A DNA stretch of 64,000 nucleotides from Acinetobacter lwoffii (GCF_024129435.1 NZ_JAMXXN010000001.1:186001-250000); one strand, 5' to 3'; counted from the first letter of the stretch, positions 47,220 to 57,283 are shown. Notes: a model not told the origin generated them from the letters alone. Made by a program: numbers and translations.

Positions 47220-48380
47220 CTAGGCATAGATCGCCTGATAAATCTGATAAGCATCCTCCACCTTGAGTTCACGTGGATTATTCTGCAACAGCCGGCTTTG
47301 TTGCATCGCATCTTCTGCCATGACCTGCAGCATATCTTCCGGAATATTCAACTGATTCAGTTTTAGGGTCAAACCGCTTTGCATCAGATGATTATTAAAA
47401 TGATCAATAAACAGATCAGTCAGGCCATCATGACAACCTTTACTGTAAGGATCCAGCCAGGTCATCAATTCCGCATAGAGCTGTTTGGCCGCTGGCGCAT
47501 TAAACTTTAATACTTCAGTTAGAACCAGCGCATTGCTATGCCCATGCGATAGATGAAAATGTCCACCCAGTGGATAAGCCAGCGCATGTACGGCGGCGAC
47601 TGGTGCATTGGCAAAGGCTTGTCCGGCCAGCATGGAACCGACCAGCATATTTTGACGCGCATCTAAATCATATCCGTCTTGTAGCACGCGCGGCAGATTG
47701 GCATTCAGTAATCTTAAAGCCTGTTTGGCCAGCATATCCGAATAAGGGTTTTTCTTGTGTTTTGAGGTATAGGCTTCAATGGCATGTACCATGGCATCAA
47801 TGCCGGTGGCGGCAGTGATCTGTGCCGGAAGATTCTGGGTAAAGGTTGCATCCAGAATGGCAATATCAGCAAAAAGGATCGGTGCCACAATACCGGTTTT
47901 AGTGGTTTCACCTGTGGTGACAATCGAAATCGGCGTCACTTCTGAACCTGTTCCAGCCGTAGTTGGTACCAGAATTAAGGCTAAACGCGGTCCGGTGGCA
48001 TTATCAACGCCATACAGATCAGACAATGTCTGATGCTGCTCGGGATGTGCCAGAATCGCGATCAGTTTGGCCACATCCATCGAGCTGCCACCACCAAAGC
48101 CCAGAACCACATCAATATTTTCCTGTTTTGCAAAAGCCACCGCTTCAAGCACCACTGTATCGGGCGGATCGGCCTGAACATCCGAGTAAATCACATACTC
48201 CAGTCCGGCAGATTCAATAATATCCAGAATCGGCAGATGTAATTGCTCCTTCAGCATACCCGGGTCAGTCACCAGCAGAAGACGGCGATAACGGCCATTT
48301 TTTAGAATTTTAAATAATTCCTGAATCGTGCCTAGTCCGGCAATGATATTGGGGACGGTTTGAAACTGAAAACGATTCAT
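47220..48380 (-). CDS. Iron-containing alcohol dehydrogenase
   Basis: A 386-residue group III (iron-activated) alcohol dehydrogenase. The dinucleotide site reads GFGGGSSMDVAK near residue 96; PTTAGTGSE follows, and the metal ligands lie in GIDAMVHAIEAY and AAVHALAYPLGGHFHLSHGHSNAL (His residues in HALAYPLGGHF and SHGHSN). Substrate is unknown; possibilities include methanol-, 1,3-propanediol- or longer alcohol dehydrogenases. The thioesterase gene follows on the same strand. Confidence 0.9.
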   Translation of the reverse strand: MNRFQFQTVPNIIAGLGTIQELFKILKNGRYRRLLLVTDPGMLKEQLHLPILDIIESAGLEYVIYSDVQADPPDTVVLEAVAFAKQENIDVVLGFGGGSSMDVAKLIAILAHPEQHQTLSDLYGVDNATGPRLALILVPTTAGTGSEVTPISIVTTGETTKTGIVAPILFADIAILDATFTQNLPAQITAATGIDAMVHAIEAYTSKHKKNPYSDMLAKQALRLLNANLPRVLQDGYDLDARQNMLVGSMLAGQAFANAPVAAVHALAYPLGGHFHLSHGHSNALVLTEVLKFNAPAAKQLYAELMTWLDPYSKGCHDGLTDLFIDHFNNHLMQSGLTLKLNQLNIPEDMLQVMAEDAMQQSRLLQNNPRELKVEDAYQIYQAIYA

Positions 48381-48500
48381 GGCGATATCCTTGATTTTTT
48401 TATTGCAAATACGAGATTATTCTATGATTGTAAGATAGGAATCAGTATATAAATAACTTAACATAAGAATCCTTAAAATAAAGTAGCTCTGAGGTTGTTT

Positions 48501-49007
48501 ATGTCATCCAGAACGCCATACAAGGTGTTATGTGTTTGTTTGGGAAATATTTGCCGCTCTCCCACGGCAGAAGTTGTACTCAGACATTATTGTGATGAAC
48601 AGCAACTGAATATTGTGGTCGGTTCTGCCGGAACCAGTAATTATCATCCGGGCAAGGCACCGGACTTGCGTAGCCAGAAGCATGCACTAAAACGTGGCTA
48701 TGACCTTTCAGCACTTCGCGCACGTCAACTCATTCCACACGATTTTATTGATTATGATCTGATTCTGGCGATGGATCTGGAGAATTTATCCAATATCCAG
48801 AACATACAGCGTCTGGCAGAAACTCAGTTTGGTCATGTACGTGCACGTGTGGCATTGATGAGTGAGCATGATCAGACCTATCCGAAACAGGCCTTACCGG
48901 ATCCCTATTATGGCGAAGCGGATGGCTTTGAACGGGTGCTTGATCAGTGTGAGTCCAGCAGCCAGGCCTGGATTGAGATTTTTAAACAGAATTTACACAA
49001 GGTTTAA
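48501..49007 (+). CDS. Low molecular weight protein tyrosine phosphatase
   Basis: Dephosphorylates phosphotyrosine, probably on polysaccharide-export kinases. The catalytic loop C-x5-R is C13-LGNIC-R19 followed by SPTAE, and the general acid Asp is in LPDPYYGEADGF. Length 168 fits. GAGG at 48491-48494 supports the ATG at 48501 over the upstream TTG. No tyrosine kinase gene is close by; murB begins 3 bases after the stop, so this gene and murB are co-expressed. It may be a Wzb-like or generic housekeeping phosphatase. Confidence 0.93.
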   Translation: MSSRTPYKVLCVCLGNICRSPTAEVVLRHYCDEQQLNIVVGSAGTSNYHPGKAPDLRSQKHALKRGYDLSALRARQLIPHDFIDYDLILAMDLENLSNIQNIQRLAETQFGHVRARVALMSEHDQTYPKQALPDPYYGEADGFERVLDQCESSSQAWIEIFKQNLHKV

Positions 49008-49010
49008 GCG

Positions 49011-50051
49011 ATGCAGATTCAAACCCAGGTTCAACTTAAACCTTTTAATACCTTAAATTTAGAAGCAGTTGCTTCGCACTATGCTCAGATTCAATCAACC
49101 GCTGATCTGCTGGCTGCACTGGATTTTGCTGAACAACAGCAACTCAATGTGCTGATCCTGTCAGGCGGTAGCAATATGTTGCTGCCGGAGCAGATTGATG
49201 CACTGGTTTTGCATATGGATATTCAGGGCATAGAGATGCTGGATGCTGATGATCAGTCGCAACGTTTACGTGTAGGTGGTGGTCAGGGCTGGCATGACTT
49301 CGTGCTCTGGACCACGACACAAAGTTTATATGGCCTACAGAATCTTGCTTTAATTCCGGGTCGGGTCGGTGCATCGCCAGTACAGAATATTGGCGCTTAT
49401 GGCGTCGAAGTTGGCGAGTTTATCGATTCAGTTGAGGTCTATGACCGTCAGCTGAAACAATTTGCCTCGATTCAGGCAGCAGACTGTCAATTTGCCTACC
49501 GGCATAGTATTTTTAAAGATGATCCTAACCGTTATGTGATTACCCATGTGACTTTTAGATTACTTAAACAGCCAGATTTGAAACTGAATTACGGTGACCT
49601 GAAGACTGCGGTCGGTGATCAGCTCACAGCAGAAAACTTGCAGCAACAGGTCATTCAGATTCGTCAGAGCAAATTACCTGATCCGCAAGAATTTCCCAAC
49701 GTGGGTAGCTTTTTTAAAAATCCAGTGGTTGATCAGGCGGTCTTTGACCAAATTGCTGTATCTTTCCCGAATTTACCCCATTACCAACAAGCCAATGCTC
49801 AAGTTAAACTAGCAGCGGGCTGGCTGATTGATCAGGCGGGCTGGAAGGGTAAACAGTTGGGGCCTGTCGGCATGTTTCACAAACAGGCATTGGTCTTGGT
49901 GAATTATGGTCAAGCCTCTCTCACCGATGTTCGTAAAACGTATCGTGGGGTACAGCAATCAGTTTGGGAAAAATTTAGTCTGATGCTGGAACCTGAACCT
50001 GTATTGTTCGATAAAAATGGCTTGATCCGTTCTCATCAGGAAGAGGAATAA
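49011..50051 (+). CDS. murB: UDP-N-acetylenolpyruvoylglucosamine reductase
   Basis: FAD enzyme that reduces UDP-GlcNAc-enolpyruvate to UDP-MurNAc in peptidoglycan synthesis. Features include ILSGGSNML (FAD loop), [20 protein letters not shown], the catalytic Ser in NVGSFFKNP, and the Glu near the end. The 346-residue length fits the type I MurB of gammaproteobacteria. It starts 3 bases after the phosphatase gene and is followed immediately by the YdcF gene at 50053, forming a compact operon. Confidence 0.96.
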   Translation: MQIQTQVQLKPFNTLNLEAVASHYAQIQSTADLLAALDFAEQQQLNVLILSGGSNMLLPEQIDALVLHMDIQGIEMLDADDQSQRLRVGGGQGWHDFVLWTTTQSLYGLQNLALIPGRVGASPVQNIGAYGVEVGEFIDSVEVYDRQLKQFASIQAADCQFAYRHSIFKDDPNRYVITHVTFRLLKQPDLKLNYGDLKTAVGDQLTAENLQQQVIQIRQSKLPDPQEFPNVGSFFKNPVVDQAVFDQIAVSFPNLPHYQQANAQVKLAAGWLIDQAGWKGKQLGPVGMFHKQALVLVNYGQASLTDVRKTYRGVQQSVWEKFSLMLEPEPVLFDKNGLIRSHQEEE

Positions 50052-50052
50052 C

Positions 50053-51192
50053 ATGAAAAACACCCATTGGATGGTACGTTTGCTACAAATTGTCACTGGA
50101 CTGTTTGTGCTATGCGGCTGTCTACTGGTGTTGGTTTATACGCCTTTTTACTCAAAAATGATCGTCAAGGGCTTAAACCAGTTTGTCTCCTTAGAGCTAA
50201 ATGAAGTCGCGGCTCAAAGCCAGAAAATGGCTGCACTCAGCGAACATGAAAATCTGGAACCTGGCTCTGATTTGTGGATTGCCCGTCAGGCGTATTTAAA
50301 GGTCATGGAACAGGATATCCAGCAAAATAACTCGGCCAACCTCATGTTGATTCAGGCACGTTATAAAGCACTGCAGCAGGTGATTGAAGAATATCAGCGC
50401 GAACAGCAGGATCAAAAAGCAGAGCAAAGTCCACCTGCTCAGGTGCCCTTATTGTCCTCACAGGAAGATGCAGAACCAGCCGATCCGACAGCCAATGTCC
50501 GGGAATTGCTGGAGTGGGACAGTAGTGAAAATAAGGAACGCATTGAGCAATATATGGAGTTTCTGACGACGCATCCACTTGAGCAGGGTGAAGCCAGTTC
50601 GGTACAGGAAACCGATGGAGAGGAAATCCAGCAGGACTTGGCTTTACTACAAGAGCAACAGCAGGCTAAACCGGCGAATAGCTCCCAACCTTATGCCATT
50701 GTGGTATTGGGTGGTGGCTTAACCCTAGATGACCAAGGCAAAGAGATCATCGTCAATAACTATACGCGACTACGTCTGGAAACTACGCTGGCAGTAGAGA
50801 AACATTATCAGTTGCCGATTGTTCTGAGTGGGGTCGAAGCGCCGTATATGCAGCGCTGGTTAAAAAATCATGGTGTCGATGCCAAATTACTGGAAGATCG
50901 CAGCATGAACACCTGTGAAAATACCCGTTTCAGTTCATTATTATTACAAAAGAAAGGTGGAGCGCCTACAGTGATTCTGATTACGGATCGTTATCATATG
51001 CCGCGTACCCGCCGTTTATTTGCGTTAAATGGCATACAAACCATTCCGGTAGAAGCGCCGATGCCAACGCCATTGACACGATGGCGTCCAAGTGCACAAA
51101 ATTATGATCACAGTCGTCGTGCCAATTATGAAATGTTGGCGACCATGCGCGATATGTGGTTTGGATCCAGTGACTGTCGGGAGGTGCCATAA
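50053..51192 (+). CDS. YdcF/SanA family protein (DUF218)
   Basis: A 379-residue membrane-anchored protein. One N-terminal helix (about 10-31) is followed by a Gln/Glu-rich periplasmic stretch of about 170 residues, probably coiled coil, and then the DUF218 domain with VVLGGGLTLDD, LPIVLSGVEAPYMQ, LEDRSMNTCENTRF and LITDRYHMPRTRRLF. The domain is found in SanA and ElyC, envelope proteins linked to cell-wall precursor metabolism, which suits the murB neighbour. The stop overlaps the next ATG (TAATG). Confidence 0.82.
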   Translation: MKNTHWMVRLLQIVTGLFVLCGCLLVLVYTPFYSKMIVKGLNQFVSLELNEVAAQSQKMAALSEHENLEPGSDLWIARQAYLKVMEQDIQQNNSANLMLIQARYKALQQVIEEYQREQQDQKAEQSPPAQVPLLSSQEDAEPADPTANVRELLEWDSSENKERIEQYMEFLTTHPLEQGEASSVQETDGEEIQQDLALLQEQQQAKPANSSQPYAIVVLGGGLTLDDQGKEIIVNNYTRLRLETTLAVEKHYQLPIVLSGVEAPYMQRWLKNHGVDAKLLEDRSMNTCENTRFSSLLLQKKGGAPTVILITDRYHMPRTRRLFALNGIQTIPVEAPMPTPLTRWRPSAQNYDHSRRANYEMLATMRDMWFGSSDCREVP

Positions 51193-52235
51193 TGTCTGAT
51201 ATCCCATTTTTAAATCCCACCATTCTGAAACAGCTGGATTTACCCATTCCGAGTCGGGATGTTACGCCTCAACTCTTGCCACCTTTAAACCTGAATCGTA
51301 GTGATGAACCGCCGATTGATCTGCAGTCCTATCGAAAGCTTTATGGTTTTGATTTACTGGACTGCAAACACTGGCAGGGCTATGTACAGATGCCATTATT
51401 CAAGTTACATGTACAGGTGTTTGAACCGAATCTGGAAAATACCCGCTTTGACAATATTCAGGGAACCGCTTTTTTGCTGCATGGTTATCTGGAACATAGC
51501 GGTATTTATCAGCCGATTGTCAAAGAGCTTTTGGAACAGGGTTTTAGCGTATTGACCTATGACTTGCCGGGACATGGTCTCAGTGATGGTTCACCTGCTA
51601 GCATTCAGAATTTTGATCATTATCAGCAGGTCTTGCATGCAGTACATCGCTATGTACAGCACGCTTCACAATTACCGAAACCTTGGGTTGGCATCGGCCA
51701 GAGTACCGGTGGTGCGATCTGGATGCACCATTTACTGGAATTTGCAGAACGTCGTGAAAATCCTTTTGTCGAGCGGGTCTTGCTATTATCACCATTGATT
51801 CGTCCCGCCAAAACTGCTTGGTGGCATAATTCGGTCGGGCTTGGCATTATTAGCCGAATCAAACGTGAAGTTCCCCGGCATTTTAGACGCAATAACCATA
51901 ATCCGGAGTTTCTGCGTTTTATCCGGCTTAAAGATCCATTACAACCGCGAATGATGGGCATGGACTGGATTCTGGCGATGTCACGCTGGATGCTGGAAAT
52001 GGAAGCGCGTCCGGCTTGTCGTATTCCAGTCTGGCTGGCACAGGGTGCACAGGATCAGACTGTTGATTGGCGTTATAATATCGAATTTATCCGGCGTAAA
52101 TTCCGGCTCCAGACTTTACTGATGCTGGAAGAAGGTTCGCATCAGTTAATCAATGAACGTGCTGATATTCGCGCTGCATTGACGGGTTTGATTCCAGCCT
52201 TTCTGCATGCACATGGCAGCAAAACTTATTATTAA
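51192..52235 (+). CDS. Alpha/beta hydrolase, lysophospholipase-like
   Basis: A 347-residue alpha/beta hydrolase. The oxyanion region is FLLHGYLEHSGIYQP, the nucleophile Ser lies in GIGQSTGGAIW near residue 171, and DQTVDW and GSHQLINE provide the Asp and His. The pattern resembles monoacylglycerol lipase/PldB-type lysophospholipases. There is no clear signal peptide. It overlaps the YdcF gene by one base, so the phosphatase-murB-YdcF-hydrolase set reads as one operon ended by a good terminator. Confidence 0.85.
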   Translation: MSDIPFLNPTILKQLDLPIPSRDVTPQLLPPLNLNRSDEPPIDLQSYRKLYGFDLLDCKHWQGYVQMPLFKLHVQVFEPNLENTRFDNIQGTAFLLHGYLEHSGIYQPIVKELLEQGFSVLTYDLPGHGLSDGSPASIQNFDHYQQVLHAVHRYVQHASQLPKPWVGIGQSTGGAIWMHHLLEFAERRENPFVERVLLLSPLIRPAKTAWWHNSVGLGIISRIKREVPRHFRRNNHNPEFLRFIRLKDPLQPRMMGMDWILAMSRWMLEMEARPACRIPVWLAQGAQDQTVDWRYNIEFIRRKFRLQTLLMLEEGSHQLINERADIRAALTGLIPAFLHAHGSKTYY

Positions 52236-52256
52236 TAGATTGAAAATTGGATATTT

Positions 52257-52287
52257 AAAAAGGCGTTTATTAAAACGCCTTTTTTGA
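52257..52287 (+). terminator. Terminator after the hydrolase operon
   Basis: AAAAGGCGTTT and AAACGCCTTTT form a perfect stem around ATTA and end in T residues. Confidence 0.92.
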
Positions 52288-52303
52288 TTTTAACTGCATC
52301 AAA

Positions 52304-53974
52304 TTAAAATTTTTCTAATTGGGCCAAATTCCACATCCTGAAGTAGAAGTTCTCCTCATCCTTATTTTCACAGGTCAATAATTCGCCTTCTTTGAGCCAG
52401 AAATGGATCTGCGCAAAGTTCTTTATTTCGTGATTATTAACACGTTGTGCCAGATGATGTGCCTTAATAGCGGAAGGGTGTTTTAGACCAGCGGAAGCAA
52501 TCAGTTCAGACAGAGCATGTAAGGTGTTTTTATGAAAATGAAACACCCGTTCCGCCTTGGTCGGCACGTGTAAGGCTTTCTGGCGATCTTTGTCTTGGGT
52601 GGTGACTCCGACAGGGCACTGATTGGTATGACAACTTTGTGCCTGAATACAGCCCACTGCAAACATAAAACCACGGGCAGAGTTCACCCAATCCGCACCA
52701 ATGGCAAGCGTACTGGCAATATCGAATGCACTAATTATTTTACCACTTGCACCAATTTTGATCTTATCTCTCAATCCTGCACCAACCAGGGTATTGTGTA
52801 CAAACAGCAAACCTTCTCTTAAAGGGGCGCCAACATAGTCAATTAATTCAATGGGTGCAGCTCCGGTTCCACCTTCAGAGCCATCAACCACAATAAAATC
52901 CGGATAAATCTGGGTATGTAACATGGCTTTGACCATGCTCATAAACTGCCACGGCTGGCCCAGACATAGCTTAAATCCGACCGGTTTTCCGTTGGAAAGT
53001 TCACGTAATTTTTGTATGAAATGCATCATTTCAATCGGTGTGCTAAATGCCGGATGACTCGAAGGTGAAACACAATCATGATCACGGCTGATGCCTCGAA
53101 TTTGGGCAATTTCTTCCGAAATTTTACTTTTAGGTAAAATACCGCCGTGGCCAGGTTTTGCGCCTTGCGAAAGCTTGATTTCAATCATCTTCACTTGGGG
53201 TAATTTGGCTTGTGCAGCAAAACGTTCCGGATCAAATTGCCCATCTAAAGTACGGCAGCCAAAATAACCACTGCCAATTTCCCAGACCAGATCACCGCCA
53301 TATTCCAGATGGTAGGGGCTGATACTGCCTTCGCCTGTATCATGGAAAAAATCACCTTTTTTAGCGCCGAGATTAAGGGCTCTTATTGCATTTGCACTCA
53401 TGCTGCCAAAGCTCATGGCTGAAATATTTAAAATAGAAGTTGAAAAGGGCTGGGTACATTGCTCATTTCCAATTAGGATGCGAAAAGTCTGCGGATCGGC
53501 AACTTTGCAGGGCGTGATGGAATGACTAACAAAACGGTAATTATCTTCATAGACATTCAGGATCGAGCCGAAAGGTTTATCAGAATTTTCATTTTTTGCC
53601 CGCTGATACACCAGACTGCGCTGCATACGGGAAAAAGGCAGTGCGTCCCGGTCGGCTTCAATAAAATACTGACGAATCTCGGGACGGAATTCCTCAAAGA
53701 TAAAGCGGAAATGTCCCATAATGGGATAATTTTTCAGAATGGAATGCTTATTTTGTAGTACATCATACAAACCCAGCAAACTCAGCAGAATGCTCAGGAT
53801 CCATAGGGTATTCACTAACGTTTGCGGCATAAAATAATAGATATAACGCGGTGAATAACCGATATGAAATGTAGTAAAAATCACTGCAATCAGAATGCAG
53901 GCAAACCAGACCGAATGGCGGGAAAAGAAAGTATTGAGCAGCTTGTGACGTACTAATTGAGCAGGGTTAGCCAT
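52304..53974 (-). CDS. FMN-binding glutamate synthase family protein
   Basis: A 556-residue protein with two to three N-terminal helices (to about residue 65) and the FMN-binding GltB-like domain: NISAMSFGSMSANAIRALN, GEGSISPYHLEYGGDLVWEIG, LSQGAKPGHGGILPKSKI, VDGSEGGTGAAPIE and IKIGASGKIISAFD. The Cys cluster of classic GltB appears reduced to CIQAQSCHTNQCPVGVTTQD. It lacks the glutaminase domain, so it is not a stand-alone glutamate synthase; the membrane anchor suggests another redox role, unknown. Confidence 0.82.
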   Translation of the reverse strand: MANPAQLVRHKLLNTFFSRHSVWFACILIAVIFTTFHIGYSPRYIYYFMPQTLVNTLWILSILLSLLGLYDVLQNKHSILKNYPIMGHFRFIFEEFRPEIRQYFIEADRDALPFSRMQRSLVYQRAKNENSDKPFGSILNVYEDNYRFVSHSITPCKVADPQTFRILIGNEQCTQPFSTSILNISAMSFGSMSANAIRALNLGAKKGDFFHDTGEGSISPYHLEYGGDLVWEIGSGYFGCRTLDGQFDPERFAAQAKLPQVKMIEIKLSQGAKPGHGGILPKSKISEEIAQIRGISRDHDCVSPSSHPAFSTPIEMMHFIQKLRELSNGKPVGFKLCLGQPWQFMSMVKAMLHTQIYPDFIVVDGSEGGTGAAPIELIDYVGAPLREGLLFVHNTLVGAGLRDKIKIGASGKIISAFDIASTLAIGADWVNSARGFMFAVGCIQAQSCHTNQCPVGVTTQDKDRQKALHVPTKAERVFHFHKNTLHALSELIASAGLKHPSAIKAHHLAQRVNNHEIKNFAQIHFWLKEGELLTCENKDEENFYFRMWNLAQLEKF

Positions 53975-54240
53975 TGTAAAATTAAGTCCCTATTTCTACT
54001 TCTATAGGGCTTTATGATGTGCAGAGCGAGGTATCTTATACAAGCAGAGAATTGTTATTCGATTTTATAAACTTGCCGAAAATGCTATTAAGCCAGACAA
54101 TGAATCGGCAGCGATTACAGATAAATTTTACGGAAAAAGTTCTATAGAAAAAATCTGCAAAAGACATGCATTCTATTTATTTCACAAGTAAGGCGGATGA
54201 CTTTATAGTCGGTTTATTCACTACATAGGAGTCTTAAACC

Positions 54241-54306
54241 ATGACCAAAAAATCCATTCGCTTTAATGATGCTGAACTGGCTTGCTCATGTCTCAGTCAT
54301 TTTTAA
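54241..54306 (+). CDS. Possible 21-codon peptide gene
   Basis: ATG at 54241 with TAGGAG 9 bases upstream opens a frame of 21 residues beginning MTKKSIRFNDAELAC and ending in SHF, with two Cys near the end. The SD is among the best in this window. No homologue is recognised. It may be a leader peptide, a small protein, or the start of a gene broken by a shift: an overlapping frame from 54288 runs 36 codons to about 54396. The downstream hairpin and terminator are spaced as in a short mRNA. Confidence 0.35.
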   Translation: MTKKSIRFNDAELACSCLSHF

Positions 54307-54324
54307 ATATTGATGTTTCATCTA

Positions 54325-54434
54325 GGCTGCATTTCGGGGTGTTAAAGAAAAGCAGCCTGGCACAGCGGCAGATCACCACAACAAGAACAAAAATATAAGC
54401 ATAATTCTCCAGTCCCCAATTTGGGGATTTTTTT
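54325..54434 (+). terminator. Hairpin and Rho-independent terminator of the small unit
   Basis: GGCTGC (54325-54330) pairs with GCAGCC (54352-54357). The terminator proper is TCCCC-AATTT-GGGGA (54413-54427) followed by seven T. Together they end a transcript of roughly 200-250 bases. Confidence 0.7.
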
Positions 54435-54475
54435 ATTCCGGAATACATAAAAGAATCTGGATGAAGCCTGTGTGG

Positions 54476-55483
54476 TTAAGGGTTTTCCTCATCCAGTTGA
54501 TCGACTGCATTGGCTACAATACTCGGTTCAATATGTTTAATCTTTTTACCAAAGCTGCGTAACCACCAGACCAGTTGTGAAGTAAATGGCACGGTAGAAA
54601 TGATCAGCGACATACCATTGTCCATTTTTTCAATCTTCTGGTCTTTGCTGAGCTGGCTTTCCTCAAAGTAATGCGCATCCGATTCTGACATGCTGAGTTT
54701 AAGCGTGACATTTTCGGTAGGATGGTTAAAGTCCACCCGGAAGCCCAGCGCACCAGAATCAATATACTCATCAATATCGAAATTGACCGGATGCAAGGCA
54801 CGTGAATTCAGCACGACGGCCGATTTAAAGCGGTGCAGGGCAAAGGTCTGGATATCGGACTTGTCATGACGGGTACACACCAGATAGATGATTGACCCTT
54901 TTTGTACCAATGCCAGAGGATTGAGAATATAGGTTTTTTCTTCGCTATTATGACCGCGGCCCTGATACACACATTCCAGCTGTTTGTCCTGTAACAGACC
55001 TTCATACACCGCTTGCTGCGCGGCCTTATCTACCACAGGTGGAATCAGGGGTTGGGTGGCCGGAACAATGCGTACGCGGTTAATCCATTGCCGGACATTG
55101 TTCTGGGAAGAAAGACTGCGTCGTGCCAGATCAAACCACGGATTCATTTCCTCGATAAGGCTCGGTGGCAGCAGATGTTTTAAATGTTCTTCGACCATCA
55201 TGAAAGTGACCGCTTGCGAGCTGGTCATATGCGGCAAACTTTGCAGCGGCGCATCTGAACGCCAACGCCAGCCTTGCGGCGTGGTTTTACTGCTTTCAAT
55301 TGGAAAGCGTTGCGCAATCTGATTCAGGTCACGCTGAATGGTACGTAGACTGATATCAATGCCTTCGCGATTCAGGATTTCCTGTAATTCACGTGTTCCC
55401 ATCCATTTGCCGGTAGAAAGACGCGACAAAATTTGCCATTGGCGATACAGACTGTTTGAAGTTTCTTTTTCTTGTGCTGACAT
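54476..55483 (-). CDS. WYL-domain transcriptional regulator
   Basis: A 335-residue regulator with an N-terminal winged helix (about 10-75; SLRTIQRDLNQIAQRFPIE) and a WYL domain near 150-240 (ALVQKGSIIYLVCTRH, where Tyr aligns with the WYL motif), then a C-terminal WCX region. WYL proteins sense ligands such as nucleic-acid-derived molecules and regulate stress, DNA-repair and defence genes. It is divergent from the ATP-grasp gene of the Anbu operon with a 240-base spacer and is the best candidate for its regulator. Confidence 0.88.
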   Translation of the reverse strand: MSAQEKETSNSLYRQWQILSRLSTGKWMGTRELQEILNREGIDISLRTIQRDLNQIAQRFPIESSKTTPQGWRWRSDAPLQSLPHMTSSQAVTFMMVEEHLKHLLPPSLIEEMNPWFDLARRSLSSQNNVRQWINRVRIVPATQPLIPPVVDKAAQQAVYEGLLQDKQLECVYQGRGHNSEEKTYILNPLALVQKGSIIYLVCTRHDKSDIQTFALHRFKSAVVLNSRALHPVNFDIDEYIDSGALGFRVDFNHPTENVTLKLSMSESDAHYFEESQLSKDQKIEKMDNGMSLIISTVPFTSQLVWWLRSFGKKIKHIEPSIVANAVDQLDEENP

Positions 55484-55723
55484 AATTTATTTTGCTGGCA
55501 ATAAAGAATAGGGGATTTAGGCTTAGCTTAACACAATAAAAAAACTCTCATTTTTTCGCAAGTCCCTCTGTGCAACATTTGTCCTACAATTCTAAAACAA
55601 CTTGGTCGAAAATAGCATTGAGTTCATTGGGCATTTATTAGATTAATGGTAATTGAAATGCAGATGTCATGGCATGGATATTGCTTTGATTTAATTATAA
55701 TAGATGATAATACGGGGGGTTGT
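55484..55723. promoter_or_regulatory. Divergent promoter region of the WYL regulator and the Anbu operon
   Basis: This 240-base spacer is AT-rich near the ATP-grasp gene. TATAAT at about 55698-55703 and GATAAT 8 bases further on are candidate -10 elements; no good -35 partner was found. GGGGGG before the ATG at 55724 is the SD. No regulator dyad was recognised. Confidence 0.4.
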
Positions 55724-57283
55724 ATGCTTAAAGGAAATCAGGATACAAATGTGATTGAAACAATTGATAAATTTAGTTCCCAGAATATTGGAAAAAATTT
55801 TATAGACACTAAAACTACAGCGGTATCTACTACAACAAACCCACAACTTTTACTGCAGCAGTTATCTTCAAAGTTCTTTAATGAAATGCAGGATGAACAT
55901 GTGCTGTCCAGTCAGGCAGGTCAAAGACTGGAAGAATGGTTATCTCAACATACGCTGGATGAACTCAATGCACTGAATCAGGTAGCAAAAGAACATTTTT
56001 TAAATCACGGTATTACCTTTACCGTTTATGGCGATGAAGAAGGCGTAGAACGCACTATTCCCTACGATATCATTCCGCGAGTCATAGACCGGAAACAGTG
56101 GAATATGGTGGCTTTAGGCTCGGCACAACGGGTACGGGCGCTAAATTTATTCTTACATGATATTTATCATCAACAGGACATTTTAAAAGCCAATATCATT
56201 CCTGAGTTGCAGATTTTAACTCATGAAGCCTATCAGCCGCATATGTATCAACATAGCTTGAAAGGCGGGATTTATAGCCAGATTAGCGGGATCGATGTGA
56301 TCCGTGATTCCAAGGGCGAGTTTTATGTCTTAGAAGATAATCTCAGAACGCCATCTGGCGTGTCTTATATGCTGGAATGCCGCAAGATCAGTGAAAAACT
56401 GATGCCGAAAGTATTCGAGCAGTCCAAGATTGCCGGAATCGAGCAATATCCACAATTATTAAAAGAAATCCTGATCGAAAATGCTTATGTCGACAAGCCA
56501 TTTGTGGTGGTACTGACCCCAGGACGTTTTAATAGTGCTTACTATGAACATTCTTTCCTTGCAAGAGAGATGGATGTGCCATTAGTAACATCACGTGACC
56601 TTTTTGTTGATGACTCGAAGGTTTATGTAAAAACCATACGTGGTCGCCAACGAGTCGATGTTATTTATAGACGGGTCGATGATGCGTTTCTTGATCCCTT
56701 ATGCTTTAAACCGGATAGCACTTTGGGTGTGGCTGGCTTGATGTCAGCTTATTTGCAAAATAATGTTGTGATTGCCAATGCACCGGGAACCGGTGTGGCA
56801 GATGACAAATCGGTTTATCCATATGTCGACAAAATGATTCATTTTTATTTGGGCGAGCAGCCAATTCTAAAAAATGTTCCGACTTATCAATGTCGTAATT
56901 CTGAAGAATTAGACTATGTCGTGGCTCATCTGGATCAACTGGTGGTGAAAGAAGCGCAGGGTTCGGGCGGTTATGGCATGCTCATTGGACCACAAGCGTC
57001 TAAACAGCAAATTGAAACTTTCAGGGAGAAAATTTTAGCTGCGCCGCATTTATATATTGCGCAGCCAACTTTGGACTTATCGGTTAGTCCGACTTTGACC
57101 AATTTTGGTATTGCTGAACGTCATATCGACTTACGCCCATTTGTATTAAGTTCGCCTTATCGTACTGAAATCGTACAGGGTGGCTTGACACGTGTGGCGA
57201 TGCAGCCCGGCTCACTGGTGGTGAATTCATCACAGGGTGGCGGTATCAAAGATACCTGGGTAGTCGACAATTTACATTCATAA
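55724..57283 (+). CDS. Circularly permuted type 2 ATP-grasp protein
   Basis: A 519-residue protein of the circularly permuted ATP-grasp family (DUF404/DUF407), predicted to join an amino group to a carboxylate with ATP. Key segments are GVERTIPYDIIPRVI, GSAQRVRALNLFLHDIY, FYVLEDNLRTPSGVSYMLE (with the NxRxPSG motif), DVIYRRVDDAFLDPL and VVKEAQGSGGYGM (phosphate loop), ending LRPFVLSSPYRTEIVQGGLTRVA. The frame extends upstream to 55646, but GGGGGG just before the ATG at 55724 supports this start. It leads the Anbu operon, with the alpha-E gene next. Confidence 0.9.
   Translation: MLKGNQDTNVIETIDKFSSQNIGKNFIDTKTTAVSTTTNPQLLLQQLSSKFFNEMQDEHVLSSQAGQRLEEWLSQHTLDELNALNQVAKEHFLNHGITFTVYGDEEGVERTIPYDIIPRVIDRKQWNMVALGSAQRVRALNLFLHDIYHQQDILKANIIPELQILTHEAYQPHMYQHSLKGGIYSQISGIDVIRDSKGEFYVLEDNLRTPSGVSYMLECRKISEKLMPKVFEQSKIAGIEQYPQLLKEILIENAYVDKPFVVVLTPGRFNSAYYEHSFLAREMDVPLVTSRDLFVDDSKVYVKTIRGRQRVDVIYRRVDDAFLDPLCFKPDSTLGVAGLMSAYLQNNVVIANAPGTGVADDKSVYPYVDKMIHFYLGEQPILKNVPTYQCRNSEELDYVVAHLDQLVVKEAQGSGGYGMLIGPQASKQQIETFREKILAAPHLYIAQPTLDLSVSPTLTNFGIAERHIDLRPFVLSSPYRTEIVQGGLTRVAMQPGSLVVNSSQGGGIKDTWVVDNLHS

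Larger units (their letters stand above)
53975..54475. other. Intergenic region holding a compact transcription unit
   Basis: About 500 bases between the minus-strand GltB-like gene and the minus-strand WYL gene. On the plus strand it contains a 21-codon ORF (54241-54306) with AGGAG before it, a hairpin at 54325-54357 and a strong terminator at 54413-54434. I cannot fix a promoter. The rest is AT-rich. Confidence 0.5.
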
